A DNA stretch of 9,260 nucleotides from Candidatus Woesearchaeota archaeon CG10_big_fil_rev_8_21_14_0_10_36_11. GTDB lineage: Archaea; Nanobdellota; Nanobdellia; Woesearchaeales; GW2011-AR9. The stretch is taken from contig PCYB01000025.1 in assembly GCA_002762845.1 (NCBI GenBank), forward strand, positions 18,340 through 27,599, given 5' to 3'. A program made the position numbers and the translations under genes. How positions within the stretch are numbered: the stretch's first letter is position 1; every line of letters starts with the position of its first letter. Under the pieces are notes generated by a model. That model saw nothing but the letters and a program-made list of their open reading frames with translations, did not search any database and was not told where the DNA came from. This document shows, in pieces, positions 1-7,344 of the stretch.

Positions 1-1556
1 TCAACTCCATTACAAGACCCTCCGGTTCCACATTGAATAGTAAACTGTTTATTTTGTAATAAATACCCAGGAGGAATTTCTGGAGTATTAGAAAAACACC
101 CTTGCACGGGATCCTTACTCACAAAACATATCTCGTTAGGGTTTACTGCATTTCCTTTTGTATTATCGTTTGGATCGGCTGCGCAACAAATAGACTCTTC
201 GGGGCCGCCAACTTTTATTCGCACTGTTTGCGAATCTTGTGCTAATCCGTCAGAAACGAGTGCAATTGTTTCAAAAATGTTATCTGTTATTGGATTTAAT
301 GTTTGCGCGAGACGTAATTCATCTAACGATAATGTAAATGAATCTTCCACAAGAATTCCTTCTCCACCAATTTCAAATATATTTAATATGTCTTCATCTG
401 GATCATTTGCTTCCATTTTAATTTTCACATCGCCTAAACTAGCATCATTTTCAATAACTAAATAATCGTAGGGGTTACCATGAACATCAGTTCCTGGACA
501 TCTATTAATATAATCAAGTGCTGGCGGCCTGTTTTCTCGTGCAATACGAAACAGATAATTTTCTTCAGGAATAGTTTCGCCGGGGTCTGTTTGGATAATC
601 CCTTCTAAGGGATAGGTAAATGTAAAGATATCGGTCCCATCGTCTAATGTATATGTTTCCATCTGAATATCTAACTCTGGAAACAGTGACAATGCTATTT
701 CACTTTCACCGTTTTCTGAACGGTATGTGAAGCTATTTGCATTTAAGGTGTCTGGTGTATATTCAAAATCTACTGATGACCAATCCCATCGTAACGGGTT
801 TAAAATCGCTTTCGTGACAAACTTAGTAAAGTCAGTATCATAAAAAAAATCAAATTCTGATAATGTAAAAAAGTCGCTTGTTCCGGACGTTACATATAAC
901 GGATATTCAACTGACACGGCAATGCCCCCATTCAAAAGTTCAACATTAATAACAATGTCACCACTTGTAATAGCTGCATCGCGTGAAACTTTATCGTGAA
1001 TAAACGATTCTACTTCTGACTTAACTTCAGATACTAAAAACGATTCAAGATCATTTTCAACGGTTCGTTTTGTTAGTGCGTACCGCCGTGAACCAAACTG
1101 TGCAGTGTTTGGATACGAATACGTACAAAACGCAGGAAAATCTTCTTTGTTAGTAACACAAGGATAAGATTCGGGATATTGTGTTGTTTCTGGTTCTTGA
1201 ATTCCAATAAAAACCCTTCCCCCGAGTGCAGGATCTTCATCAGGAAGCGTTATGCAATTCACATCAGAAACACACTCAAGAACGCCCCCTTGTTCTTTCC
1301 ATATTCGACCCTGCTTTCCCATTAATAACAAACCTGCAGACAGTTCGTCTTTAAGTGCATCTTCAACGAATAGTCGTAATCCTTCTTTATAGAACGCTGC
1401 AGTAAAGACTTTTTCTTGTTCTTCTTTAAGTTGATCTTTCTGTAACGATGTCGTTAACATAATGAAAAAAATGGTAATGAATAACAATACAATACCAAGA
1501 ATCATAAATAATGTGATTTGAGCACTACTATTAGCAAAACCTCTTTTTTTCCCCAT
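1..1556 (-). CDS. Pilin-like N-anchored surface protein, 3' end off window
   Basis: I translated this open frame by hand from the ATG at 1554-1556; it gives 518 residues with no stop before the left edge, so the C-terminus is missing. The N-terminus has basic residues (GKKRG), then SSAQITLF leading into one hydrophobic segment (about residues 14-35). This resembles a class III (archaeal type IV pilin/archaellin) signal, with possible prepilin-peptidase cleavage before Gln13. The rest should lie outside the cell. Residues 60-85 (ending MGKQGR), a Glu-rich helix at about 165-187 and a strand ending VSVEYPL (215-220) match, from memory, an uncharacterised family common in DPANN archaea. Residues 342-450 look like an Ig/cadherin-like domain (NRPPAL at 342-347, NDPDED at 384-389). 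A Cys-rich tail starts with CCAAD at 457-461. The start has no Shine-Dalgarno and lies about 30 bases after a TATA box, so near-leaderless translation is likely. Function unknown; pilus or adhesin component is a guess. Confidence 0.8.
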   Translation of the reverse strand, partial: MGKKRGFANSSAQITLFMILGIVLLFITIFFIMLTTSLQKDQLKEEQEKVFTAAFYKEGLRLFVEDALKDELSAGLLLMGKQGRIWKEQGGVLECVSDVNCITLPDEDPALGGRVFIGIQEPETTQYPESYPCVTNKEDFPAFCTYSYPNTAQFGSRRYALTKRTVENDLESFLVSEVKSEVESFIHDKVSRDAAITSGDIVINVELLNGGIAVSVEYPLYVTSGTSDFFTLSEFDFFYDTDFTKFVTKAILNPLRWDWSSVDFEYTPDTLNANSFTYRSENGESEIALSLFPELDIQMETYTLDDGTDIFTFTYPLEGIIQTDPGETIPEENYLFRIARENRPPALDYINRCPGTDVHGNPYDYLVIENDASLGDVKIKMEANDPDEDILNIFEIGGEGILVEDSFTLSLDELRLAQTLNPITDNIFETIALVSDGLAQDSQTVRIKVGGPEESICCAADPNDNTKGNAVNPNEICFVSKDPVQGCFSNTPEIPPGYLLQNKQFTIQCGTGGSCNGV

Positions 1557-1574
1557 ACTGTCTACAATAAAATA

Positions 1575-1590
1575 GTTAGTGCTTATAAAA
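1575..1590 (-). promoter_or_regulatory. Promoter of pilin-like gene: TATA box plus ACTAAC
   Basis: On the minus strand the order is TTTATAA, two bases, ACTAAC, ending 18 bases ahead of the ATG at 1556. The TATA centre is about 30 bases from the start codon, so transcription should begin a few bases ahead of the ATG. A second CACTAAC copy (plus-strand GTTAGTG at 1591-1597) flanks the TATA box on its upstream side, giving two 7-bp direct repeats with the TATA box between them. The same TATA-ACTAAC block precedes the giant gene. Confidence 0.6.
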
Positions 1591-1604
1591 GTTAGTGGAA
1601 AAAT

Positions 1605-4600
1605 CTATTCAACACGTAACCTTGCAGTTAACTGTGGCCAGAAGAAATCAAACACGCCCGTTCCTGAACTTTGAATAACCGCTTCAAATCGTTGTGTGCC
1701 ATCAGCTTCTTTTTCGCACGTCCATTTTTCTGGATGTAACAATGAAGACTGTGTTCCAGAAGGTTTTTCAAGATGTTCAATGTAATCACAGACAGGTGAG
1801 TTAAATCCAGTATATTCTGCGACCATTCGTTGCTGTGAACCGATTGTTTCCTGCACTGCTTTTATTTCAAGAGCATCACTTTTCAGTGCATAAATGTGAT
1901 TGAAATTCTGTGCTTCGTCAATAAATCCGGGTAAACTTTTAAATTCGTTGTTTGTAAAAAGGCCGGTGAAAAAGTTAACAATTTTGTTCCATGTTGATGG
2001 AACAAGATTAAACGATTCTTTTCCATATACTATTGCGTTAAGTTCTTTTGAATACCATACATCTACATCTGTTTCAAAGGTACAACGATTGAAAGTTCCG
2101 CTTCCTGAACACGATGTTCGAAGTTGTTCAGGTTCAATACCCAATGCTAAAAGGAATGGAGCTGACTTTTCAAATGAATTGAGTGACGTAGCAAACACGA
2201 CTTTATCAGTATCGCCATCATTGTACCGTACTACACAAATGTTGTTAACACATGTGTTTTCCTGAGGAGAAAGTAAATTTGGTTTATTTATTCCTTCAAA
2301 ACATGTTGAACTTGGTACTTCTGAACCACCAAATATGTTTCCTTCTGAACTTTGCCCGATGGCATTTTCTCCAAGGAACACTTGTGGATTATATTGAAGA
2401 AGTGTTTCGTCGTACGGACCGCACAAGATTGTATACTTGTCTTTTGCTTCAACAAATTTTAAAAACTCCGACGCAATACGTTTTGTTCTCGTAGTCCAGT
2501 CCCCTTCTTCGCAATAATGGTCAAAGACGTACTCTGTATCACCAATACATTGGGGTATTGCTCCGGTTGTATAAAAATCGTCGGTTGATTGGCCGTATTC
2601 TTCGTCAACGTCAGCGGTATACACAAAACAACCATTATCTTCTGGACAGAAGCCCCAATTACTTTCATACCAGTCAGTCTTTACTTTTGCGGTTTTCCAT
2701 GAACCATCAATGCACCTGTACGTCCTATTATCGGGAAGAAGTTCTACCAAGTACGGGTTGTCGTTCATCGGTTCAACACATGCATATCCATTCCAGCAGA
2801 AGTTCTGTGGACAGCATGCAACGCCGGACCTAAAATCTGTCGGAAACAATTCGTCTTTTTTTCCAACGTCAACATCATAATACTCTACTGACCCTAATTC
2901 TCCATCAATAATTTGCAGCATTGGCTTTTCAACAAAACCAACACCAGCGCCAACAAATTCAATAACAATAAATTGTGCGTTTTCTGTGTTGATGTTTGTA
3001 CCGCTTGGAACGTTTTCCAATTCTTTATAGGTACTATCACTCTTTATTAATATATATCGTGCTTTAACATTAATTCCATCGTATGTAAAGTATAATTGTG
3101 TATTTTGTGGAACTGGAATTTTTTCTGAACGGAGTGTTTCAAACGTAGGACTAAATAAATATTTGTGTGGGTCGTCTGAATTTATTCCCGCATTTGGTAA
3201 GTTGAAAACGTTATTTTGGAGTATCTTTTTTTTGCCACCATAATAAGCGTAAAATACGTCCCAATATGATATCACCTGTCCGTCGTTTGTTTCAAATCCT
3301 GCATTTGGAATGATGTTTCGAGCTGGTAATGCCACTGTTACTGGTGTAGTTTCTGTAGATAAAATATTTCCTTCTTCATCTTCTGTAACTGTTTGGAAAT
3401 CTTCGGGAAGATATCCTGTTTCACCACCATCATTTTCTAATTCTTTAAGAGAGAGATACACATCTTCAACTGTATCGTCTTCATTAAGAATTACGTCGGC
3501 ATAGCCCCCATACACTAATGAATCTTTAATCCATTCGTTCACAGTTACAGTTCCAGCCTCTGAGTCGTACACACTCGGTGAACAATAAAATCCTGATTCA
3601 ACGGCACAATGGTCAACAGTGTCAAAATATTGAATATCAATCGGATTTGTAAATAAATGGTCAGCACAGCCATAAAATTTATTTTGGTGTGTCGTTCCAT
3701 CATATCCATACAAAACCTGTTGAGGAACTTTCTTTGCAATTATGTTTCCTGGAGAATCAAATACCGGATCCTCTTTCGTAATCAAAACTTCTCTTGGAAC
3801 ACCTATATCCTCATCAAGGTACACAAAATATAAATCGTAAAGATACGGGAAAGGATTAGTTATACTGTATGGTGGTGAACCAGGTATGGGATAGACACAT
3901 TCTGAACTTTTGCATGTGTAGGTTTTACTAAAAGGCGTGTTTTGAGATTCTCCAGGAGTGATGGTAAACACATCACTTTTCTGTGCTTGTATCTGAATAA
4001 AATCTTTTTTGGAACGCAATTCATTATCGGTAGAAAAATCCATTGAAAAACCAACTAATTCTTGTGATTCGCTGTCATATAACCCGAACGAGTTTAAATT
4101 TTCGGAAGAACTTAGTCGATTAACCACGTTGTTTGGTTCAACTGTAAGAACAATATCTTGCAAAGTTATCGTTGTCCCCATTTCAACTACTTCTCCAAGA
4201 TATGCATCGGGGTTAATAAGCGGTTCTGAAATAAACCCTTGTTCTAATAACCAATTGGAATAATTGCAAATAGTATCAATCCGCGGAAAGTATGTATCTA
4301 AACCTTGTTTATTCAAGCATGAAATATCTCTGGGCAAATTGAGCATGAAATCTTCAATTAGTCCCGTAATACTTACACGAAAATCGTCGGACGATGTTAA
4401 ATCAATTGGAACTCCAAGTGTATCGTCTTTGGTGTAAAAATCACAATTCGCACGAAGATAACTCCAATCAGATCCCGCTATGTCATCCCAACAATAGTCA
4501 TAATCAGTACGTAAATTAACAACCGCAATAAAAGAAAAAGGATTCGTTTCAACGTTAAAGTGTGGCACTGTACTTGTACCACTAAATTCTATGTTCATGA

Positions 4601-6641
4601 TCGGCTCATTTGATTGCACGATTTCAGAGTTCCAACATCCATATTCGCTTTCTTTACTTGCATAGTATTCACTGTTGTCGTCGCCACAACAGCGTTTATC
4701 AGGAGGAATGTTTTCATCATCAAACCATGCAGGACCTTTAAGAAGACTCTCTTCAGTGTTATCTTCACTTCCCCCATAAAGACTATTGCAAATTAATTCC
4801 CCAGTAATTTTTGTGCCAGGAATGTCAGAATCTATTTCTTCCAACCAAAGGTTGTGGAAAGGATCGTCAACACTTCCAGAACAAAGTAAAGATACTGCTT
4901 TTTCTGAGTCAAGAGAATCTTTCTTACTTAAATATATATTTTTTATGTGAAACGTGTTAATTGTTTGTAAGCTATAAATATCAATATGTTCAATAGGAGT
5001 AAGACTTTCTAAAGGAATCTTTACATGAAACCATTTATCCTCATTTAATGTTGGGTTGTTTGTTACTGTACTTAACGCACTATACGGACCAAAAACATAT
5101 CCATCAATAGCCCCATAAAAATTAACAAGGATGTCCGTTGGAAAAAATAAGTCGTTTGGATTGTCAAACTGTATCATAAACTCTAAAAAGTCGTATCCGT
5201 TAAAATCAAACAAGTAATTGTCACCATAATATTGTGTGTACATTTGATTCTGAGCATTAATTTTTAGTAAAGAAATTGGGTTGTCGCTTTCTTCTGGAAA
5301 TAATGTGTAAAAGCCTTCGCCGGCACTACGAACCTTTATTGACTCGCTTTTTATTGATTTAGTGTTTATTCCTTCTTCGTTTGTACATTCTGCCCAACTC
5401 CAATATTTTCCTTGTTGCGAACAACGAAACCTGTTTACTTCAGATTCAGCAGATCCTTGTAAACCGGTTTCAACACTACACTGAACCCATTCTTTACCGT
5501 TAGAAATTATATCGTACGTACTCTGTTCTGTCCTAAGAGTAAAGATGTTAAAATCTTGTTCACCTTTTGCATTAATCAAACACCAGTCTCCATTACATTC
5601 GATTCCATCTTCAATCTCAGTATTATCAACGATATCTGGTCCAACTTTTTTTGTATCAACACAAAGATATTCAGTTCCGTCGCCATCAAGGGATTTACTT
5701 CCATGATCCCGTACATTATTGCCACAACATTTATTTCCTGTAAGATCGTTATTCCAAACAGCACCGCTATTTGTACATACATCTTCAACAACATCACAAT
5801 CAACAGAATCGCATGTTTGATCGCCAATATTTATCCATTTATATTCGTTCGTTGCTCGCATTTGACATTGGTACGTTTTTACCCCGGGCTCGTAGCTTGT
5901 TATATATTCTCCGAGTTCATCTTTCATGGAATCAATTTGGATATACTTTCCTACATGTGCAGCTGAACATTTTAACCATACTTTCTTTGGTGCTGTTACT
6001 GGCGTGCCATCATCATCAACATATGAAAAATCTTTGTCTGCACAGATGTATGAATTTGAATGTCGAGTATAGAATAAATCACAATTAAAAATGGCACTCT
6101 CCACAGAATTATCACTTCCTGTAGAAGAGCCTCCCGAGTACATATACTTACTTCCTGAATCATCAATTGAAATAAAATCGTCGTCTCCCAAAGTGTTTGG
6201 TGTTTGTGAAATAATATGTCCCGGTGTAACAGCAACGCCGGCGCATTGATCAGAATCACCATGATCAGTTTTGTCTGCGAAAACGTAACATCCATCGTCG
6301 CGTAAATCTTTCGTCCAGGTACATTCGCTTTCTTTTGGTCCGTACCAATCACCTAATCCAACAATTATTTGATCAGAACTTTCTTGTTGTGAAGAAGAAT
6401 GATGCACTTCGGAAACATCTTCTAAAACGCGTGGAGTTCCAAACAAATAATCGTATTGGATTGTTTGAAGAACACTTTCACTTCGACATGTATCTTCCGT
6501 ACCAAATACAATTAACGCGTTTTCATGAAGAACTTCATCGTTAGAAAGGGTTATCTCTGATTGAGCACCAATTCCGTTAAAGCTTAATAGTACTACAAAT
6601 AGAACTAACATTACAACAACTAACCCTCTTTTCTGTACCAT
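1605..6641 (-). CDS. Giant secreted Cys-rich multidomain surface protein
   Basis: This 1678-residue protein starts with a clear signal peptide: K4/R5, a hydrophobic core at 7-20, and probable cleavage after Ala26 (GIGA|QS). I count about 50 cysteines and a strongly acidic composition, which fits an exported disulfide-rich protein. The modules I see are: a WY...C...DGCYVF segment at 98-133; two W-x(2)-C...C...W...C repeats (222-282 and 385-419); CCGNN (305-309); a putative jelly-roll at 430-573; CCGDD (651-655); a second putative jelly-roll at 1108-1246 with the CBM-type opening NIIPNAGFE; CCPQNFCWNGYAC (1276-1288); and a C-terminal block (1323-1542) including DHYCEEGDW and VWYSKELNAIVYG. This last block I associate from memory with woese-/pacearchaeal surface proteins. 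No lipobox or C-terminal membrane span is visible; a hydrophobic stretch (about 1551-1563) is too short to be a convincing span. N-glycosylation sequons are few (N793, N1305). It lies 48 bases ahead of the pilin-like gene and shares its promoter block. Adhesion or envelope role inferred; not identified. Confidence 0.88.
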   Translation of the reverse strand: MVQKRGLVVVMLVLFVVLLSFNGIGAQSEITLSNDEVLHENALIVFGTEDTCRSESVLQTIQYDYLFGTPRVLEDVSEVHHSSSQQESSDQIIVGLGDWYGPKESECTWTKDLRDDGCYVFADKTDHGDSDQCAGVAVTPGHIISQTPNTLGDDDFISIDDSGSKYMYSGGSSTGSDNSVESAIFNCDLFYTRHSNSYICADKDFSYVDDDGTPVTAPKKVWLKCSAAHVGKYIQIDSMKDELGEYITSYEPGVKTYQCQMRATNEYKWINIGDQTCDSVDCDVVEDVCTNSGAVWNNDLTGNKCCGNNVRDHGSKSLDGDGTEYLCVDTKKVGPDIVDNTEIEDGIECNGDWCLINAKGEQDFNIFTLRTEQSTYDIISNGKEWVQCSVETGLQGSAESEVNRFRCSQQGKYWSWAECTNEEGINTKSIKSESIKVRSAGEGFYTLFPEESDNPISLLKINAQNQMYTQYYGDNYLFDFNGYDFLEFMIQFDNPNDLFFPTDILVNFYGAIDGYVFGPYSALSTVTNNPTLNEDKWFHVKIPLESLTPIEHIDIYSLQTINTFHIKNIYLSKKDSLDSEKAVSLLCSGSVDDPFHNLWLEEIDSDIPGTKITGELICNSLYGGSEDNTEESLLKGPAWFDDENIPPDKRCCGDDNSEYYASKESEYGCWNSEIVQSNEPIMNIEFSGTSTVPHFNVETNPFSFIAVVNLRTDYDYCWDDIAGSDWSYLRANCDFYTKDDTLGVPIDLTSSDDFRVSITGLIEDFMLNLPRDISCLNKQGLDTYFPRIDTICNYSNWLLEQGFISEPLINPDAYLGEVVEMGTTITLQDIVLTVEPNNVVNRLSSSENLNSFGLYDSESQELVGFSMDFSTDNELRSKKDFIQIQAQKSDVFTITPGESQNTPFSKTYTCKSSECVYPIPGSPPYSITNPFPYLYDLYFVYLDEDIGVPREVLITKEDPVFDSPGNIIAKKVPQQVLYGYDGTTHQNKFYGCADHLFTNPIDIQYFDTVDHCAVESGFYCSPSVYDSEAGTVTVNEWIKDSLVYGGYADVILNEDDTVEDVYLSLKELENDGGETGYLPEDFQTVTEDEEGNILSTETTPVTVALPARNIIPNAGFETNDGQVISYWDVFYAYYGGKKKILQNNVFNLPNAGINSDDPHKYLFSPTFETLRSEKIPVPQNTQLYFTYDGINVKARYILIKSDSTYKELENVPSGTNINTENAQFIVIEFVGAGVGFVEKPMLQIIDGELGSVEYYDVDVGKKDELFPTDFRSGVACCPQNFCWNGYACVEPMNDNPYLVELLPDNRTYRCIDGSWKTAKVKTDWYESNWGFCPEDNGCFVYTADVDEEYGQSTDDFYTTGAIPQCIGDTEYVFDHYCEEGDWTTRTKRIASEFLKFVEAKDKYTILCGPYDETLLQYNPQVFLGENAIGQSSEGNIFGGSEVPSSTCFEGINKPNLLSPQENTCVNNICVVRYNDGDTDKVVFATSLNSFEKSAPFLLALGIEPEQLRTSCSGSGTFNRCTFETDVDVWYSKELNAIVYGKESFNLVPSTWNKIVNFFTGLFTNNEFKSLPGFIDEAQNFNHIYALKSDALEIKAVQETIGSQQRMVAEYTGFNSPVCDYIEHLEKPSGTQSSLLHPEKWTCEKEADGTQRFEAVIQSSGTGVFDFFWPQLTARLRVE
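2547..2675 (-). repeat. C-terminal copy of WY-C-DGC module in giant protein
   Basis: Residues 1323-1365 run DWYESNWGFC, EDNGCFVYTAD, then IPQC, paralleling residues 98-133. This copy has a shorter first loop and a longer acidic second loop, and leads into DHYCEEGDWTTRTKR (1374-1388), which the N-terminal copy lacks. Confidence 0.5.
2904..3320 (-). other. Putative jelly-roll module 2 of giant protein
   Basis: Residues 1108-1246 open with RNIIPNAGFET and then a W (1127), the classic beginning of CBM4/9-type and related carbohydrate-binding sandwiches (N-x-I-x-N-x-x-F-E...W). They close with FVEKPMLQIID (1236-1246), in place of the usual D-N-[VI]-x-L strand. The segment is free of cysteines. 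Fold is inferred from these end motifs; sugar binding is a guess. Confidence 0.55.
4923..5354 (-). other. Putative jelly-roll module 1 of giant protein
   Basis: Residues 430-573 have no cysteines, in contrast to the flanking Cys-rich modules. They show alternating strands ending in the order expected of a galactose-binding or CBM-like beta-sandwich: FLEFMIQF (485-492), ILVNFYG (504-510), WFHVKIPLESL (537-547), then FHIKNIYL (564-571) like the usual closing iDnI strand. The call rests on strand pattern only; no ligand site can be assigned. Confidence 0.5.
6243..6350 (-). repeat. N-terminal copy of WY-C-DGC module in giant protein
   Basis: Residues 98-133 begin DWYGPKESEC and continue to DDGCYVFAD and then C133. 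The same order (DWY, C, D-x-GC[YF]V, AD, C) recurs near the C-terminus at residues 1323-1365, encoded by 2547-2675, so this looks like an ancient internal duplication at both ends of the protein. Confidence 0.5.
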
Positions 6642-6663
6642 TATATTTATTAAAAAACAATTC

Positions 6664-6680
6664 GTTAGTATTTATAAATA
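6664..6680 (-). promoter_or_regulatory. Promoter of giant surface gene: TATA box plus ACTAAC
   Basis: On the minus strand TTTATAA, two bases, ACTAAC occurs with exactly the spacing seen upstream of the pilin-like gene, 22 bases ahead of the ATG at 6641. It lies within the 45-bp gap after the rnp3 stop, so the giant gene probably has its own start site near 6649 with a leader of only several bases and no Shine-Dalgarno. A six-T run on the minus strand (6652-6657) between TATA box and ATG could also end rnp3 transcripts. Confidence 0.6.
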
Positions 6681-6686
6681 TACCGA

Positions 6687-7226
6687 CTACATTATAAAAC
6701 AGTTTTTGTTTGTTCCGCCCAATACTTTCCAGAATGAAAATAAATCGCTTGCAGATCGTAACTCATATTCGTCTTTCGCAAACGTTCCAAAAAACATTTT
6801 TACATTGTATTTACGGCACAACGCAATGTTAAACATCATTCGTGCTAGCAAGTTCCCTTTTTCTGAAGAATTCAAAATGTCTGAAAATGAAAATGCAATC
6901 GTTTTACCATTTGTAGCTGCAATCTTACACAATATCTGATCAAGACCGCCGCGGACAAAATGGACACTATCTTTCGGATGAATCTGTTCCAAACCATACA
7001 CAACATTAATGGGAGTTTTCTCTAATGCGAACCTTAACATATCTTCCGTTTCCGGTTTGTACACAGCCAGTTTTCCTCTCGTCTCTTTACTGTTTTTTAA
7101 TAACTCTTTTTTTGTTTTTGCATTAATCAGCATAATATTGTCAAGAAATGTAGTTTTGGTAAAACCTAGTTCTTTGTTGAGTGTTTCGAGTTTATTATTT
7201 TTCTTGGCTAAAACAATATTTATCAT
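6687..7226 (-). CDS. rnp3: RNase P protein component 3 (Rpp30/Rpp1 family)
   Basis: This 179-residue protein matches the archaeal/eukaryotic Rpp30 subunit of ribonuclease P, which supports the catalytic RNA in removing 5' leaders from precursor tRNAs in the cytoplasm. The family signatures I recognise are DSVHFVRGGLDQILCKIA (86-103), NIALCRKYNVKMFF (133-146) and the LRSASDL element (156-162) before the closing VLGGT (168-172). These follow the late strands and helices of the PHP-like TIM barrel. It is shorter than typical archaeal members (about 210 residues): the usual early DLHVH-type strand is absent and the protein starts directly at INIVLAKKNN, as I recall for DPANN versions. A TATA box centred about 26 bases ahead of the ATG implies a leaderless transcript; only a weak AGGT sits too close to the start. 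It diverges from the tRNA thiolation gene, so tRNA maturation genes are clustered here. Family assignment is firm; activity is inferred. Confidence 0.9.
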   Translation of the reverse strand: MINIVLAKKNNKLETLNKELGFTKTTFLDNIMLINAKTKKELLKNSKETRGKLAVYKPETEDMLRFALEKTPINVVYGLEQIHPKDSVHFVRGGLDQILCKIAATNGKTIAFSFSDILNSSEKGNLLARMMFNIALCRKYNVKMFFGTFAKDEYELRSASDLFSFWKVLGGTNKNCFIM

Positions 7227-7247
7227 TACCTAAAACAAAACAATGGG

Positions 7248-7256
7248 TATTTAAAT
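7248..7256 (-). promoter_or_regulatory. TATA box of rnp3, leaderless layout
   Basis: The minus-strand sequence ATTTAAATA is centred about 26 bases ahead of the rnp3 ATG. At the usual archaeal TATA-to-start distance, transcription would begin at or within a base or two of the A of the ATG, giving a leaderless mRNA. Confidence 0.6.
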
Positions 7257-7278
7257 AATTTACCACCAAACAGGAATA

Positions 7279-7288
7279 TTTATATAAA
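7279..7288 (+). promoter_or_regulatory. TATA box of TtuA/NcsA gene
   Basis: TTTATATAAA fits an archaeal TATA box and would place the start site near 7310, leaving a leader of about 35 bases. Two further TATA-like GTATAAA copies (7294-7300 and 7305-7311, 11 bases apart, about one helical turn) follow it. The first of these could serve as an alternative box giving a leader of about 20 bases. The promoter is back to back with that of rnp3 within a 118-bp gap. Confidence 0.55.
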
Positions 7289-7332
7289 AACAAGTATAAA
7301 TTGGGTATAAACAACCTGCCTTATTTGGAGAC

Positions 7333-7339
7333 GGGGAGG
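7333..7339 (+). promoter_or_regulatory. Strong ribosome binding site of TtuA/NcsA gene
   Basis: GGGGAGG lies five bases ahead of the ATG at 7345 and complements the anti-Shine-Dalgarno of 16S rRNA well. It fixes this ATG as the start, and it contrasts with the minus-strand genes here, none of which has a usable Shine-Dalgarno. Confidence 0.75.
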
Positions 7340-7344
7340 AAACA

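Noticed and set aside
277..465. Plus-strand open frame of 62 codons
   Set aside because: It is antisense to the Ig-like region of the pilin-like gene, whose frame is open across the whole stretch.
1900..2265. Plus-strand open frame of 121 codons opposite the giant gene
   Set aside because: It is antisense to a gene with a clear signal peptide and conserved modules, has no promoter or family resemblance, and fits chance openness on the opposite strand.
5556..5966. Plus-strand open frame of 136 codons rich in Ile and Phe
   Set aside because: It is the complement of acidic, Cys-rich coding sequence of the giant protein (including CCGNN), which naturally reads as hydrophobic codons; no start signals.
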